A stretch of 64,000 bases of DNA, taken from the NCBI GenBank assembly GCA_036768485.1, contig JAVLUZ010000142.1:6464006-6528005 (forward strand), given 5' to 3'. Under the pieces are notes generated by a model. That model was not told the origin of the DNA and ran no database searches. It saw only the letters and a list, made by a program, of their open reading frames with translations. This stretch comes from Mermis nigrescens. Taxonomy: Eukaryota; Nematoda; Enoplea; Mermithida; Mermithidae. Position numbers and translations under genes: made by a program. Shown in pieces: positions 33,381 to 43,400 of the stretch (within the stretch, counting starts at the first letter, position 1; each line of letters opens with the position of its first letter).

Positions 33381-34083
33381 AGACATCACCCCAAAATTCT
33401 GGGGGGCGGTGAAAAATTTTTCAAATGTCATAAAATGGTCTTAAAAGTGGTCGTATGGCGAAACAAACACAATTTTTCGACGTTTCTCATCGAGCACTAT
33501 CCAATGGCATCAAAAAATCGTTAAAAAAGCAAAAAAATTTCAAAATTTGAATTCTGGGGGGTATTTTGATTTCTGGGGGGGGGTATTTCAACTTTTGGGG
33601 GGGCTGCGTACCCCCCCCCCACGCCCATGTGTGGTGGTATCCCCTTTACCGCTTCTGGAAAGCTTTGTTGCCCAGAGATTACATTGCGATTTAGTTTCAT
33701 TATCAGCTAGCGTAAAATAGTTTCAAATAGGACTAGAAATGCTTTTTGGTTTTTCCGATTTATGAAAGACACCAGATTCGCAGTTTTTCAAGCTAGAGCC
33801 GAATTGAGATCAATCCGGACCACTGAACCAAGCTCATGCAGCTTTACTTATTCCATTATCCTACAGTAATTCTGCTTCTGAAACTAATGAGCCTAAAAAC
33901 CGTACGTGTGAACAAAAATTTAAGTATTGAAAAATTAAGCGTTCAACATGTATATTCATGGATCCGTATCCGGAATCCGGATCCGGTTATGTTATTTTAA
34001 ATTCTATGGATCCGGATCCGTTATTTTAAATTGTACGGATCCGGATCCGATATTGGGAAACCCGTATCCGTTGCATCCCTACT

Positions 34084-34210
34084 AGGCCGCTGGTTTTTGA
34101 CTGCAAATAATATTAAAATGTGTCCGATCTTATTTGCAGTCTAGGCCACTGGTTCTTCACTGCAAATAATAATACATTTTCTGTTATATTATTTGCAGTT
34201 GACTGTAAAT
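34084..34210. repeat. Direct repeats with CTGCAAATAAT...ATTATTTGCAG hairpins
   Basis: Two head-to-tail units start 'ctaggccgctggttttt' (34082) and 'ctaggccactggttctt' (34142). Each contains 'actgcaaataat' followed by its reverse complement 'ttatttgcag'. Each unit folds as a hairpin. The first unit supplies the TSD of element T. Confidence 0.65.
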
Positions 34211-34239
34211 AATTACTGCCGGTAAAAGGAAGCGGAACA

Positions 34240-36060
34240 TCGTAAATTTTCAGTTTTCGAATTTTTCACTGTAAATGCTTCTTTTATAAAATAAGTTAAA
34301 ATCGTTGATATTTTCATACCTCAAATTCAGGGTACTTGTACACTTTGTCACCTATCGAATTTTCTCTATCTTTCTTAACATTAAGGTAAATGCAATGCTT
34401 TTTCCGAGAGAGAAAATAAATTTCAGTTGCTGGGTTTCGATCCTCAGATCTCTAGCTCTACAGTGCAACACGTTAACCATTCGGCTAAGCCACCTTCTCT
34501 TAAGAATTGGACATGGTGTAAGAAGGGAATCGTTTATTTCGTCCATGTCTCACAAACAACACAAAATAGCTAAAAAACGGGATAGCAAGTGCGGATTTGA
34601 CACAATTAGAAACCGGTATTGAAAATACGAATTTGGTCCAAAATGTGATGAAAAGCATCGCAAAAATTAAGCAAGAGCTTTCAAAGAATTTACATTGATT
34701 TTACAAATTTTTTGTTGGGACATACCTAGTTGTATCACTTTCGTGATCTTTGTATGTTCTTTTGTTCAGTCGCTATTTTATCATGTGTTCGCGTTTTACC
34801 ATATTTTGTGTACTTTTCTGACAATCAACACTTTCTCTCACTCCTCTCTCTCTCTCATAGAACCTGTTCGAGTGCAGTGAATGATCGTTTCGAGGTAATA
34901 GGTAAAGCCTAAAGAAAAAAGAGTTCACCATTGGTATATACTCCAATGTTTAAAAAGAAAAAGTTCGATAGGGGTTGAAGTGTATCCATAGGGGTTAAGG
35001 AAGAACGTATCCAGCCTGATCCTGAGATGAAATTCCTATGAGAATAATGTTTTCGATTTTTTTTCACGGAAAATGGTTTTTTATGGAAGATTAAGCTAAA
35101 ATCGTGGATATTTTGATGCCTTCAGTCGAAATTTCGCACCCAATTCATGGCTAAATAAAAAATCGCCGGAAAGTGGAAAAATTGGTACCCAATTCGGAAA
35201 ACGAAAACCGGAAAATTTTCCATTTTCGAATTTTTTCACTGAAAATGGTTTTGTTATGAAAGATTGGGCTAAAATCGTGGATATTTTGATGCCTTTGGTT
35301 GAAATTCCGTGTCCATGGCCAAGATAAAAAATCGCCGCAAAATGGAAAAAATGGGTAAAATCCGGGAAATGGGGAAATGGAAAATAATCCGTTTTCGAAT
35401 TTTCGCCCTGAAAATGGTTCTTTTATTAAAAATTAAGCTAACATCGTATATTTTGATGTCTGTGGTTAAAATTTCATATTAATGACCAAGATGGATAATC
35501 GCCGCAAAATGGAGACGGAAAACAGAAAATTTTTCATTTTAGAATTTTTTCACTAAAATGGTTCTTTTATGAAAGATTGAGCTAAAATCGAGGATATTTT
35601 ATTGCCTTTAGTTGAAACTCGGTAGGTAATTATGACCAAGATGGAAAATCGCCGTAAATTGGAAGAAATGGGTGAAATTCGAAAAATGGAAAATGGAAAC
35701 GGAAAACAGAAAATTGTCTATTTTCGATCTTAATTAACTAAGAAGAACTGTACCTATGGAAGGTTAATCTAAAATTGTGAATATTTCGATCTCCTTATTT
35801 GAAATTTAGCATTCGTGACCAAGATGGAAAAACGTCAGAAAATGGAAAAATAAGTAAAACCTGGAAAACGGAAAATGGAAAATTTTCTATTTACAAATTT
35901 TATTCAATTGAAAATGGTTCTTTATGAAATTTTACGCTGAAATCAAGAATATGTCGGTGTCTCTAGTTGAATATTCATATTTATGGCCAAGACGGAAAAT
36001 CGACGGAAATGGAAAAATCAGTAAAAACAGGAAATGGTGAAAACGTTCGATCTGTTTAAT
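34240..36060. repeat. Tandem repeat, 145-190-base units
   Basis: Six or seven units with 'aaaatggttcttttatgaaagattaagctaaaatcgtggatattttgatgcc', then 'ggccaagatggaaaatcgccg', then 'ggaaaatggaaaattttc' recur near 34265, 35068, 35241, 35411, 35554, 35740 and 35911. Divergence rises to the right. A reversed piece lies at 36290-36560. The interval 34500-35030 between the first and second units holds no gene I can support. Confidence 0.7.
34423..34495 (-). tRNA. tRNA-like sequence, probably pseudogene or SINE head
   Basis: The minus strand reads GGTGGCTTAGCCGAATGG with a good A box, and GGATCGAAACC, a slightly altered B box. The T-arm CTGAG/CCCAG pairs at four of five positions. The anticodon stem and acceptor stem are imperfect, so an anticodon cannot be assigned. 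A decayed tRNA or tRNA-derived retroposon is the likely identity. Confidence 0.4.
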
Positions 36061-36207
36061 TGACGTAAGTTTGTCTCTTTTTAAAAGATAAAGCTGATGT
36101 TCAAAACAATATTGTTTCCGCGTTCTTGGACTGCTGTCATTATTGTGACATGTTACCGTATGTAATGTATTTACTGACTGATTTACTTAAATCATGCTAA
36201 CTATAAG

Positions 36208-36240
36208 TAGGGTACTAACAAAGAAAAATGCTCCGATGCC
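36208..36240 (+). repeat. Solo end of the 6.0 kb foldback element
   Basis: 'aagtagggtactaacaaagaaaaatgctccgatg' matches the left end at 6028-6062 with one mismatch. The match stops abruptly. It shows that the foldback family has other copies, and that its end may include 'aagtagggtact'. Confidence 0.6.
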
Positions 36241-36701
36241 ATTTTTCGTTTTCTGGACTTAAAAGGCCATTTTAATAAAAAATATGTAAATGGGAAATTT
36301 TTCATTTTCCGGCGATTCCATCTTAGCCATGGTTACGGAATGTCAATTAAGGACATCAATTTTCATAATTTTTGCTTGATCTTTTATAAAACAACAATTT
36401 TTAATATAAAAAATTCGAAAATGGAAAATTTTTCATTTTCCGAATTTTATCCGTTTTGTCATTTCCATTTTCCGGCTTCTAACCATTTCTCTCTTTTCCA
36501 ATTTCGATTTCCGCTTTTTATCCCTTTTCCATTTCCGTTTTCAGTTGTAAAAGCCGGGAAAAATAATTAAAACGCAAAAAATGGAAGGGTTTTCGTGGGA
36601 ATATGTATCGTATATGGGCTACTCGCGAATTATCGAATGAAACACATTTTTGACTAGGCCTATCTATGCTGAATCGGATAAAAAAATTTAGTCCACGGCG
36701 G

Positions 36702-37149
36702 CACGGTTTTTTGTATTCAGCAAAGATTTTTCGCGATGTACAAAGACTTTTGGGGACCGTCTTTGTACATGTACAAAGATTTTTTGGAAGACAAAAACTG
36801 CAAAAAAGGTTCGAAATTCGCAAAAATTCTCGGCGCTCCGCGCCGAAATGAGCAATTGTGTGTTCTACATATCTTTTATAATTTCAGAAATTGCATTTTG
36901 AAAGGAAAAATGCCAAATTTTTTGGCGCTTCGCGCCGTTTTGAGACGATTATTACTGATTTTTGCCCTCAGAAACCTAGAAATTGCTAAAATACGTAACC
37001 AAAGGTCGAACAACTCTGTTCTTGCCACATTAAAATCGCTACTGTACCATATTATAGTACCCGAAAATATGTGTGTACGAAATGTACAAAGACTTTTCGG
37101 GACCATCTTTGTACATGTACAAACGGACCTTGTACAAAAAAAAACACTG
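36702..37149 (+). mobile_element. V-family hAT-like element, copy 2
   Basis: Starts CACGGTTTTTTGTATTC and ends GTACAAAAAAAAACACTG. It carries the 18-base palindrome CTTTGTACATGTACAAAG (36761-36778) and GGCGCTTCGCGCC (36924-36936). It is a shorter relative of 59910-60671 in opposite orientation. The flanks (GTCCACGG followed by three extra bases, and GTTCACGG) suggest an 8-base TSD with one mismatch. Confidence 0.65.
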
Positions 37150-37164
37150 GTTCACGGTAGACAT

Positions 37165-38755
37165 GATCATAGGGGGTTTAGGGGATTTTCACCCCCTAGA
37201 AAATTTTTCAACCCCCTGAACTTGTGATTTTCAATAATTTCTAAAAAAAATTTCTGAAAATTCGCAGAAAATGTGCTTTTTAAGGCGTTTTCAGCTATCT
37301 ATTTTCTTCAGAAGTGTCAAATTTTTCACGCTTCGCACCATATACTCATGTTTGAACCAGTGCTTTTTTTGCACGGGCCTCTATGCACCGTGCAAAAAAC
37401 CTCCCAAAATCCTTTTGCACGACCAAAAAATTTTTTTGTACAATGTATTTTATATACAAAAATTTTCCGCGCTTCGCGCGGTAGGATACTGTAGGTTTAG
37501 CCGTTATATCTTTCACACTATGTTTACCCGTGAGAAAAACGACAGATTTGCGATTTCTGTAACAAATTTTCAGCACATTTAATAGTTTCTGCAGGAATTT
37601 AATGCTCAAAAAATAAAATGACATATTTTTCTAGCGATTCATCTTATAAGTGGATAAATATAATAAGTCGCGCGAAGCCCGAAAATTTTTTACCTATTTT
37701 CGAGCCAGAAAATCTTAAAAATGATCAAATGTAAAATTTTATTTGACATGTTTATGCTGAAAATATCTATAAAAGTGAAGAAATCGCGCGAAGCGCGAAA
37801 CTTTATTGGGATTTTCCAAAAAAAGCACTTCAGATTTTTCACTTTCTAGCACTGAAAAATGTGTACAAAACAACACTGTAATGCTAAAATTAAAATAGGG
37901 CTTCAATCGTCATAATTATCGAAATCCTGTTTAAAAACATGTGAAAGCTCTGAAAATGGCATGAGCAAAAAATGAAAAAATAGCGTAATTACCTATTAAC
38001 ATGACGCAGAAAACTTAATTAACAAACAATTTGTAGGCACTGTAAAGTAAAACAAAAACCTAATGATTCGTTTAACCTGGTCTAGAAATTTACTACATTA
38101 GGGAAAAGTGTCGAAAAAAGGCATGGGACATCAAGCACTAGTACCGAAAATCTTTGCATTTTTTCCAAAAAGTGCTCATTTGAAACTTTTTGCACTTTTA
38201 AAATTGGGTGACCTTTGAAAAAAGTAAAACAAGCTAAAACAAGATCCACGTCTTGCTAATTCGGTAATGGAATACGCAAAGTAGAATAAGCCTGTCTGCA
38301 TCAGAAATGAAAATAGGATGAAAAATTGAACTCAGTGGGCGCGCTGGAAAGAAAATAAGATATTTTGGTGTTATCCGGCGCGAAGCTCCGAAAATTTTTT
38401 GAAAATTTGATTTTAAAGTGACCTGGGCGTTCAAAAATCGACATATTTTACATTATTTTTGCCCAAATTTTTCTTTGCACCGTGCAAAAATCACCAAATT
38501 TTTTCTTTGCACGGGCGCAAAAAAGTTTGCACTGTGCAAAAAAAAACACTGGTTTGAACTACATTTTGTTCAATTAATTCGACTTTTTTTATTTCTTTCG
38601 AATTTTTTTGTGTTTCTATTATGCTCTAGAAGGGTAGAGGTATTGTCAGAAACACCAAAAAACGATGTTTTTGGCGCGTACCCACAATTTTTAGGCCCAA
38701 AAAGGGAAGTTTAAAACTTCAACCCCTTCCCCCCGCGCCAGAATTCCCATGTTGT
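37165..38755 (+). repeat. P-family repeat, split by element U
   Basis: Left part 37165-37357 ('gggggtttaggggattttcaccccc', then 'cttcgcaccatatactcatg') and right part 38560-38755 ('tacattttgttcaattaattcg', then 'ccagaattcccatgttgtgcatg') join across element U. They match uninterrupted relatives at about 48800-49150 and 49460-49800. This confirms the element U boundaries independently. Confidence 0.65.
37358..38551 (+). mobile_element. hAT-like element U
   Basis: A 1194-base element with ends CAGTGCTTTTTTTGCAC and GTGCAAAAAAAAACACTG, and a perfect 8-base TSD, GTTTGAAC (37350-37357 and 38552-38559). Inside the ends, GCACGGTGCA-type inverted motifs recur ('tgcaccgtgcaaaaa' at both sides). The interior includes GCGCTTCGCGCGG (about 37460) and no ORF of note. 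The ends resemble the V family (CAGTG...T-run). Confidence 0.9.
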
Positions 38756-38769
38756 GCATGTATGGTCGT

Positions 38770-40316
38770 CGGTACACAATCCCCTCTTAAGATTGAATCT
38801 TCTCAAAGGGGCCTGAGGACAAAATAAAATTGGTGCAAACCTGGCTGCTCAAAAATGTTAAACTGACACGTTTTTTGTGAAAAAGTCAAATGCTAAATTC
38901 AGAAAACGAAAGAATTTCTGATTCGATCTCAATTATTTGAAGAGTTACAGTCATTGGAAGATTATAACTTTCCAAGGGGTTACACTCACAAGGGAAAAAA
39001 GATCGCTCAAATTTGAGTCAGACATGGAGAACATGTCAATGTTTTCCGGTGCTTTGCGCCAGATTTATTCAGGTTTAGTTTTTGTGTTCGGGCCTAGTCA
39101 AAGTCGCTGGAATTTGAGTTATGACAAATTTATAAAATTGTGCCGGATTTATTGTTTATCTACAGTTTTTGTCTTTTTATTTCTCAAAACCGCTAAAATT
39201 TGTGTCAGGCTTTAGTGTAGAACATGTGATTGTTTTCAACGCTTGGCGCCGATCATTCATTTTCTGTATTATTTTTTTAGCAAACAAAGATTAAATACAA
39301 AGGCAGAATTAAGAAATTTAATCATCGATTGAATTATGAGAAATCACTTATATCAAAACGATGAATTAGTTGTGTGTGAGCATGGGCGGACGCAGAGTTA
39401 GCTGGAGCGGCCGCCCTAAGCCAAAAAATTTTGGAATAGTAAGATAATACGTGGAAAATAATGGAAATTGGCATATTTTTGTCGGAAAATTCAAATTGTT
39501 CGGTGCTTTGCATCGTCGTATCCTCATTTTACGTAACTTGGTCTCAAGCGCGGCCAAAAAAGTTTATCATAGCCTTTTGGGAGAAAATGAATTTTTCCAA
39601 AAGTTTAGATTTTATGAGCTCAATGGATAGAGTATGTCCGTAAACATCAGAAAATGCACTTTATTTTGTGTACCGCCGAACATATCTCGAATTATATACA
39701 GGGTCGCCAATTTTCGGACCGCCTTTAAGAAAATCCTGCATGCCCCTGTATAGGCAAGTATAAGTATGAAATAACGTGAATTTTTTTTTTAAATTTGTCT
39801 AAATGCTCGATGTTTTTGCCCATCTGTTAATGGTTCTCGAGATATGTATCTAACCTCAAAATTTTTCGTCCCTTTGAAATAAAATCCAGGATACGGGCCT
39901 GTGAAAGATTATGCTTCTATGAAAGATGATCCCATTGATATCGACTCGGCCCCTATTGATACTGTTCTACGCTATTTTTAGCCCTGTATCTGAGCAGTCC
40001 ATTTGTAAACCTGATTGAAATGCGGAATTTAAATCGAAGTCATGTATCATAGATTGAGCCGTCAATAGAAATGCGGAAGTAGCTGAAGCATTAATATAAA
40101 TCAATCGAAAATTTTTAACTTATATTTTTCTACGCATTTTGCAGAAAAATTCCAATAATAAATAAGCTACCACTATGTGAACTCGAACCAAGCCCCAAAA
40201 ATATTTTTAATCTCGTAAAATTTCGGTTTACAAAATATCCCAAATGTGAAAAATGATGCCTATCTATCTAACAGAACTTGGATTTGCGGGACCCTATCAC
40301 TGCATAGTGCATAATG
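38770..40316. other. Repeat-derived spacer before the DBHS gene
   Basis: Contains segments shared with 58690-58870 ('tcattcattttctgtatt' after GCGC motifs, near 39040-39370), an element-like start 'catgggcggacgcagagttag' at 39383, and no supported coding region. A promoter for the downstream gene should lie here, but no core element stands out. Confidence 0.4.
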
Positions 40317-40330
40317 TCAGTATTCTTTCA
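40317..40330 (+). promoter_or_regulatory. 3' splice acceptor before the first coding exon (cis or spliced-leader trans-splice site)
   Basis: 'cagtattctttcag' precedes GACGCGTCC, 40 bases before the first in-frame ATG at 40371. An in-frame TAG at 40353 bars earlier starts. If the organism is a nematode, this spacing suits a trans-splice site; otherwise an upstream non-coding exon is implied. Confidence 0.5.
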
Positions 40331-40370
40331 GGACGCGTCCATCTTGTTCTCTTAGTCTTTGGCCAAACCG

Positions 40371-40486
40371 ATGTCGCAAGTGATGGAAAGACGCAGCCTT
40401 AAGCACGATGAGTCTTTTACTCCGGCAACAAAGCTGAAATCGAGTGATCGAAGCAATACTGATCGTCGTCATGAAAAGCGAGACAG
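40371..40486 (+). CDS. DBHS gene, first coding exon
   Basis: Encodes MSQVMERRSLKHDESF and on to RHEKRD, polar and basic. It ends AG|GTTTGA, leaving two bases (AG) that join G of the next exon to give Arg. The TTG at 40359 is not a start: a stop lies two codons upstream and ATG 40371 is available. Confidence 0.75.
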
Positions 40487-43400
40487 GTTTGAGAACATTA
40501 TGCTCTATTCCATTCTTGTAATTTCACAGTTCTTTACATAAAGCATGGGAAGAGGTGAGGGAGGGGTGTCAACCCCCTGAGCTTTAAAAACTTATATCTA
40601 TATAGCCATTTTGGCCGAAAACATTGCTATATAGCCTTTTTAGGCTCGGAAAAGTAGCTGTATTGCCTTCTTGGACCCAGAAAGATACCATATGATGAAT
40701 TCGAAAATGCTGAAATAATTGTTTTTCGGGTTTCAAAGGACTCATTCTACTGACTCTCAAAAGAAATGAAAGCTTTTCTTTAGTCCAAAAGGTATGCTAC
40801 AGTGCATAGCTTTGCTTGTTAGTCCAAAAGCTATATATTTATTAAAATGCTCAAAAACGATGGTATGATGGTTTTAAAGCAATACCATCGTTTTTTGCTG
40901 TAAAATCGTTTTTTACAAAGCACTTAGCTATCTCCAAATCTTGATTTCTACCTTCTCTGAAATTGGACCTTTGCATACGCATGGCAAAATATTATCACTA
41001 CTTTAACCTAGAAAAAGGTCTCTTTAGTATCTTGTCATTTTGTTTCTAGCAAATCCATTTATGGCTCTGTCTCCTTAGAAGGCGAATAATAGTACCCTGC
41101 TTACCCCCTAGACCTTAACTATTCCCATATGTGGTATGAAGATTTGAGTAAGAGAGCAAAATCTGACGTAGGTATGGCTATCTTCATCAAGTTGTGCCGC
41201 ATGGCAAACTATTATCACTTATCACTAATATATACCAGGTAAGCCTATCACTAAGCCTTTCCGCAATCCTCACTAGTTTAGAACTTTGCCAGATCGGGAA
41301 ATCTTGTTCATATGTAGATAAAGTTGAGCAGGAACAAATTAAACGCTATAATTTAACGAAATTGAAGTCGTTTAAGCAACAATCGCATGGCGTTTTTTCG
41401 ACTGAATTCAATATATACATACACAGGCATTTTCACAGCACAAATTTCAAGATTCTGCGGGGTGAGTGTGCGGAAATAAAAAATTTTTTGCGGAGAGGTG
41501 AACCCCAATATAATCTATTAGCCTCACTTCGATATGATGCGCCTCTGGTTCGCTTTGTTCGCTCGGAGGCTAATGGCCTTAGCTTTACTGGGTATTTGGA
41601 CATTCGCGGAGTGGAGGAAATAAGAATTTTAATAAAATCCTAAAATAATCGAAGCAGGATAAATCGAGTGCTGCTGATCACAAAAAAAATGTATATTTCG
41701 GGATGAAAACTTTTCTTGAGTAAATTTATGGCAAATTTTTTTAAAGATTTCTCATTCAAAAGCCTTAATTTATGTGATGTATCTAATTCGTCTAGGCTAG
41801 GTCGATCGGGTTATGTACACTCGCTTAGACTTGTTTGTATAGCGCCGTATGGCCGAAACGCAAAATTTTTTTCCTCTCCTAGGTCCCCCTTGGAGGAATT
41901 TAAACTTCAAATGGCTGTAACTATTCAAAAAATTGTGACTGAATCAAAACTTTTCCAAATTTAGCATGTTTGACTTGATTTTAATATGTTTTATTTTGGA
42001 ATTCAAGTAGGTATTTATTTATGTATCTAGCTCATTTTTGCTAATTTAAGCTTTTACTTTAGTCTCCCTTAGAAACTCCGTCCTTCAAATCACTGTAAAT
42101 TTTTAAAATATTCCCGACACGTGAATGATTTTTTACTTGACTCAGCGCTAGACATGCACAGCATGGCAATTCTCGGGGGTTGCACCAAAAAATTTTTCCA
42201 AAGTGCTTTTTTGGGCTAAAAAACGGGGGTTACGCTATAAAAACAAATAGATAATACGAGTGCTGAAAACATCCAATTTTTCTTTACTTTTGCCACAGAA
42301 AGGCTTTCAAGTTTGTGCAATGGTGGTGGTGGCCGCAAAAATCAATGGACCAGCCTCAAAATTTTTCCTGTTGCAAAAAACATGCTTAGACATTATTTCC
42401 GGATGCTCTAATTTGTAATGCATGCGCTTCATACTTGTATAAAAAGGGCTTACCATATGCTATTCTTTATCCTAGCCACTTCCGCGTTTGCGCGCTTCAT
42501 TGAAGAGAATAAAAATGGTGCATTCACATATCAGACCACTGGCTTATACAGGCTTCATTTTGTTAATCACTAATCTGAGTTACTTAAATTACGTAGCTTG
42601 ACATAAACTTAGGTCCCCATTGGATCGTAGTAACTATTTTGATCGCGATCGCCGATCTAAGGACTCGCGACGTGCTGAAACCAAGGAAGATGCTAAGAAG
42701 AAGATTTCTAGTCGTTGCCGTTTATTTGTTGGAAATCTATCGAGTGAAGTTAAAGAAAAGGATTTGAAGGAAGTTTTTGAGAAATATGGCGAAATTACAG
42801 AATTCTTTATGTCTTCTAAAGGCTTTAGCTTCGTTCGCATGGTATGTTTGGCAATTTTTATGTATTATTTTTGGCAGTCAAGCTCTGAGCTTTATAATTG
42901 CGTATGATCTTATGCTCATCGTTAATCTCGTTTTTCTGATATAAGATACAGTCAGGTACAATCGTAGAGATTTCCCAGGAAAAGGTCACTGATTCACATA
43001 ATATCATCGAATGATGTTAGATTATTTACTGTCATTTATGGTCATTTTATCATGAATTTTCGGTAGATAATTAACGTTTTTCAGGCAGAATGACAGTCAT
43101 TCAGTAAGTTTGCTTTTGTATCCAACTCGTTCCGTGTGATTTTTTTCCAAATAGATAGCTCTGCTAATGTAAGACAACCAGGATTTTCAGAAGGGGCGGA
43201 ACCCTAAATCTTCCTAAAAATGTCAAACATTGTCCAATAATTCGTATATTATGCTCAAAGTACCAGTTGTTTACCGTCTTTTGATGAGCTGAATTTTTTC
43301 TGATGGAAAAAAAGCAAAAATGTTTTCGAAATTTTCCAAAGTTTTAAAAACTCGCAGAATAAATATAGAAATCAACGAATCGCCGAAACACTTGAGAAAT

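Larger units (their letters stand above)
31973..33633 (+). mobile_element. R1-family element, copy d, expanded by an internal satellite
   Basis: The left end CATAGAAGGGCAGCAC matches R1b, and the right end CGCCCATGTGTG matches all R1 copies. The right half (33385-33633) is a standard R1 interior. Between the ends lie two inverted arrays of a 15-base unit and about 0.5 kb of other repeat (32400-32925). The expected TSD is not clear: the flanking octamers agree poorly. The boundary is therefore inferred from family homology. Confidence 0.6.
31495..34081. mobile_element. hAT-like element T with TAGGGATGCAACG ends
   Basis: TAGGGATGCAACG at the left end and CGTTGCATCCCTA at the right are perfect 13-base inverted repeats. 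They are flanked by a perfect 8-base TSD, CTAGGCCG (31487-31494 and 34082-34089). The TAGGGATG start resembles the Ac/hAT consensus. Repeated GGATCCGGAT motifs occupy 31510-31660 and 33960-34065, inside both ends, like transposase-binding subterminal repeats. The interior holds the expanded R1 element (31973-33633). No transposase was seen; ORFs at 31705-31977 show no domain. Confidence 0.92.

Noticed and set aside
31719..33524. ORFs up to 225 codons, rich in Gly-Leu-Trp or Pro-Ser-Gln
   Set aside because: They follow the 15-base CCCCACCGTCCCAAC satellite on both strands and have no unique sequence of note.
40359..40370. TTG at 40359 as start of the DBHS protein
   Set aside because: Non-ATG start is unnecessary: an in-frame ATG lies at 40371 and a stop codon lies just upstream.
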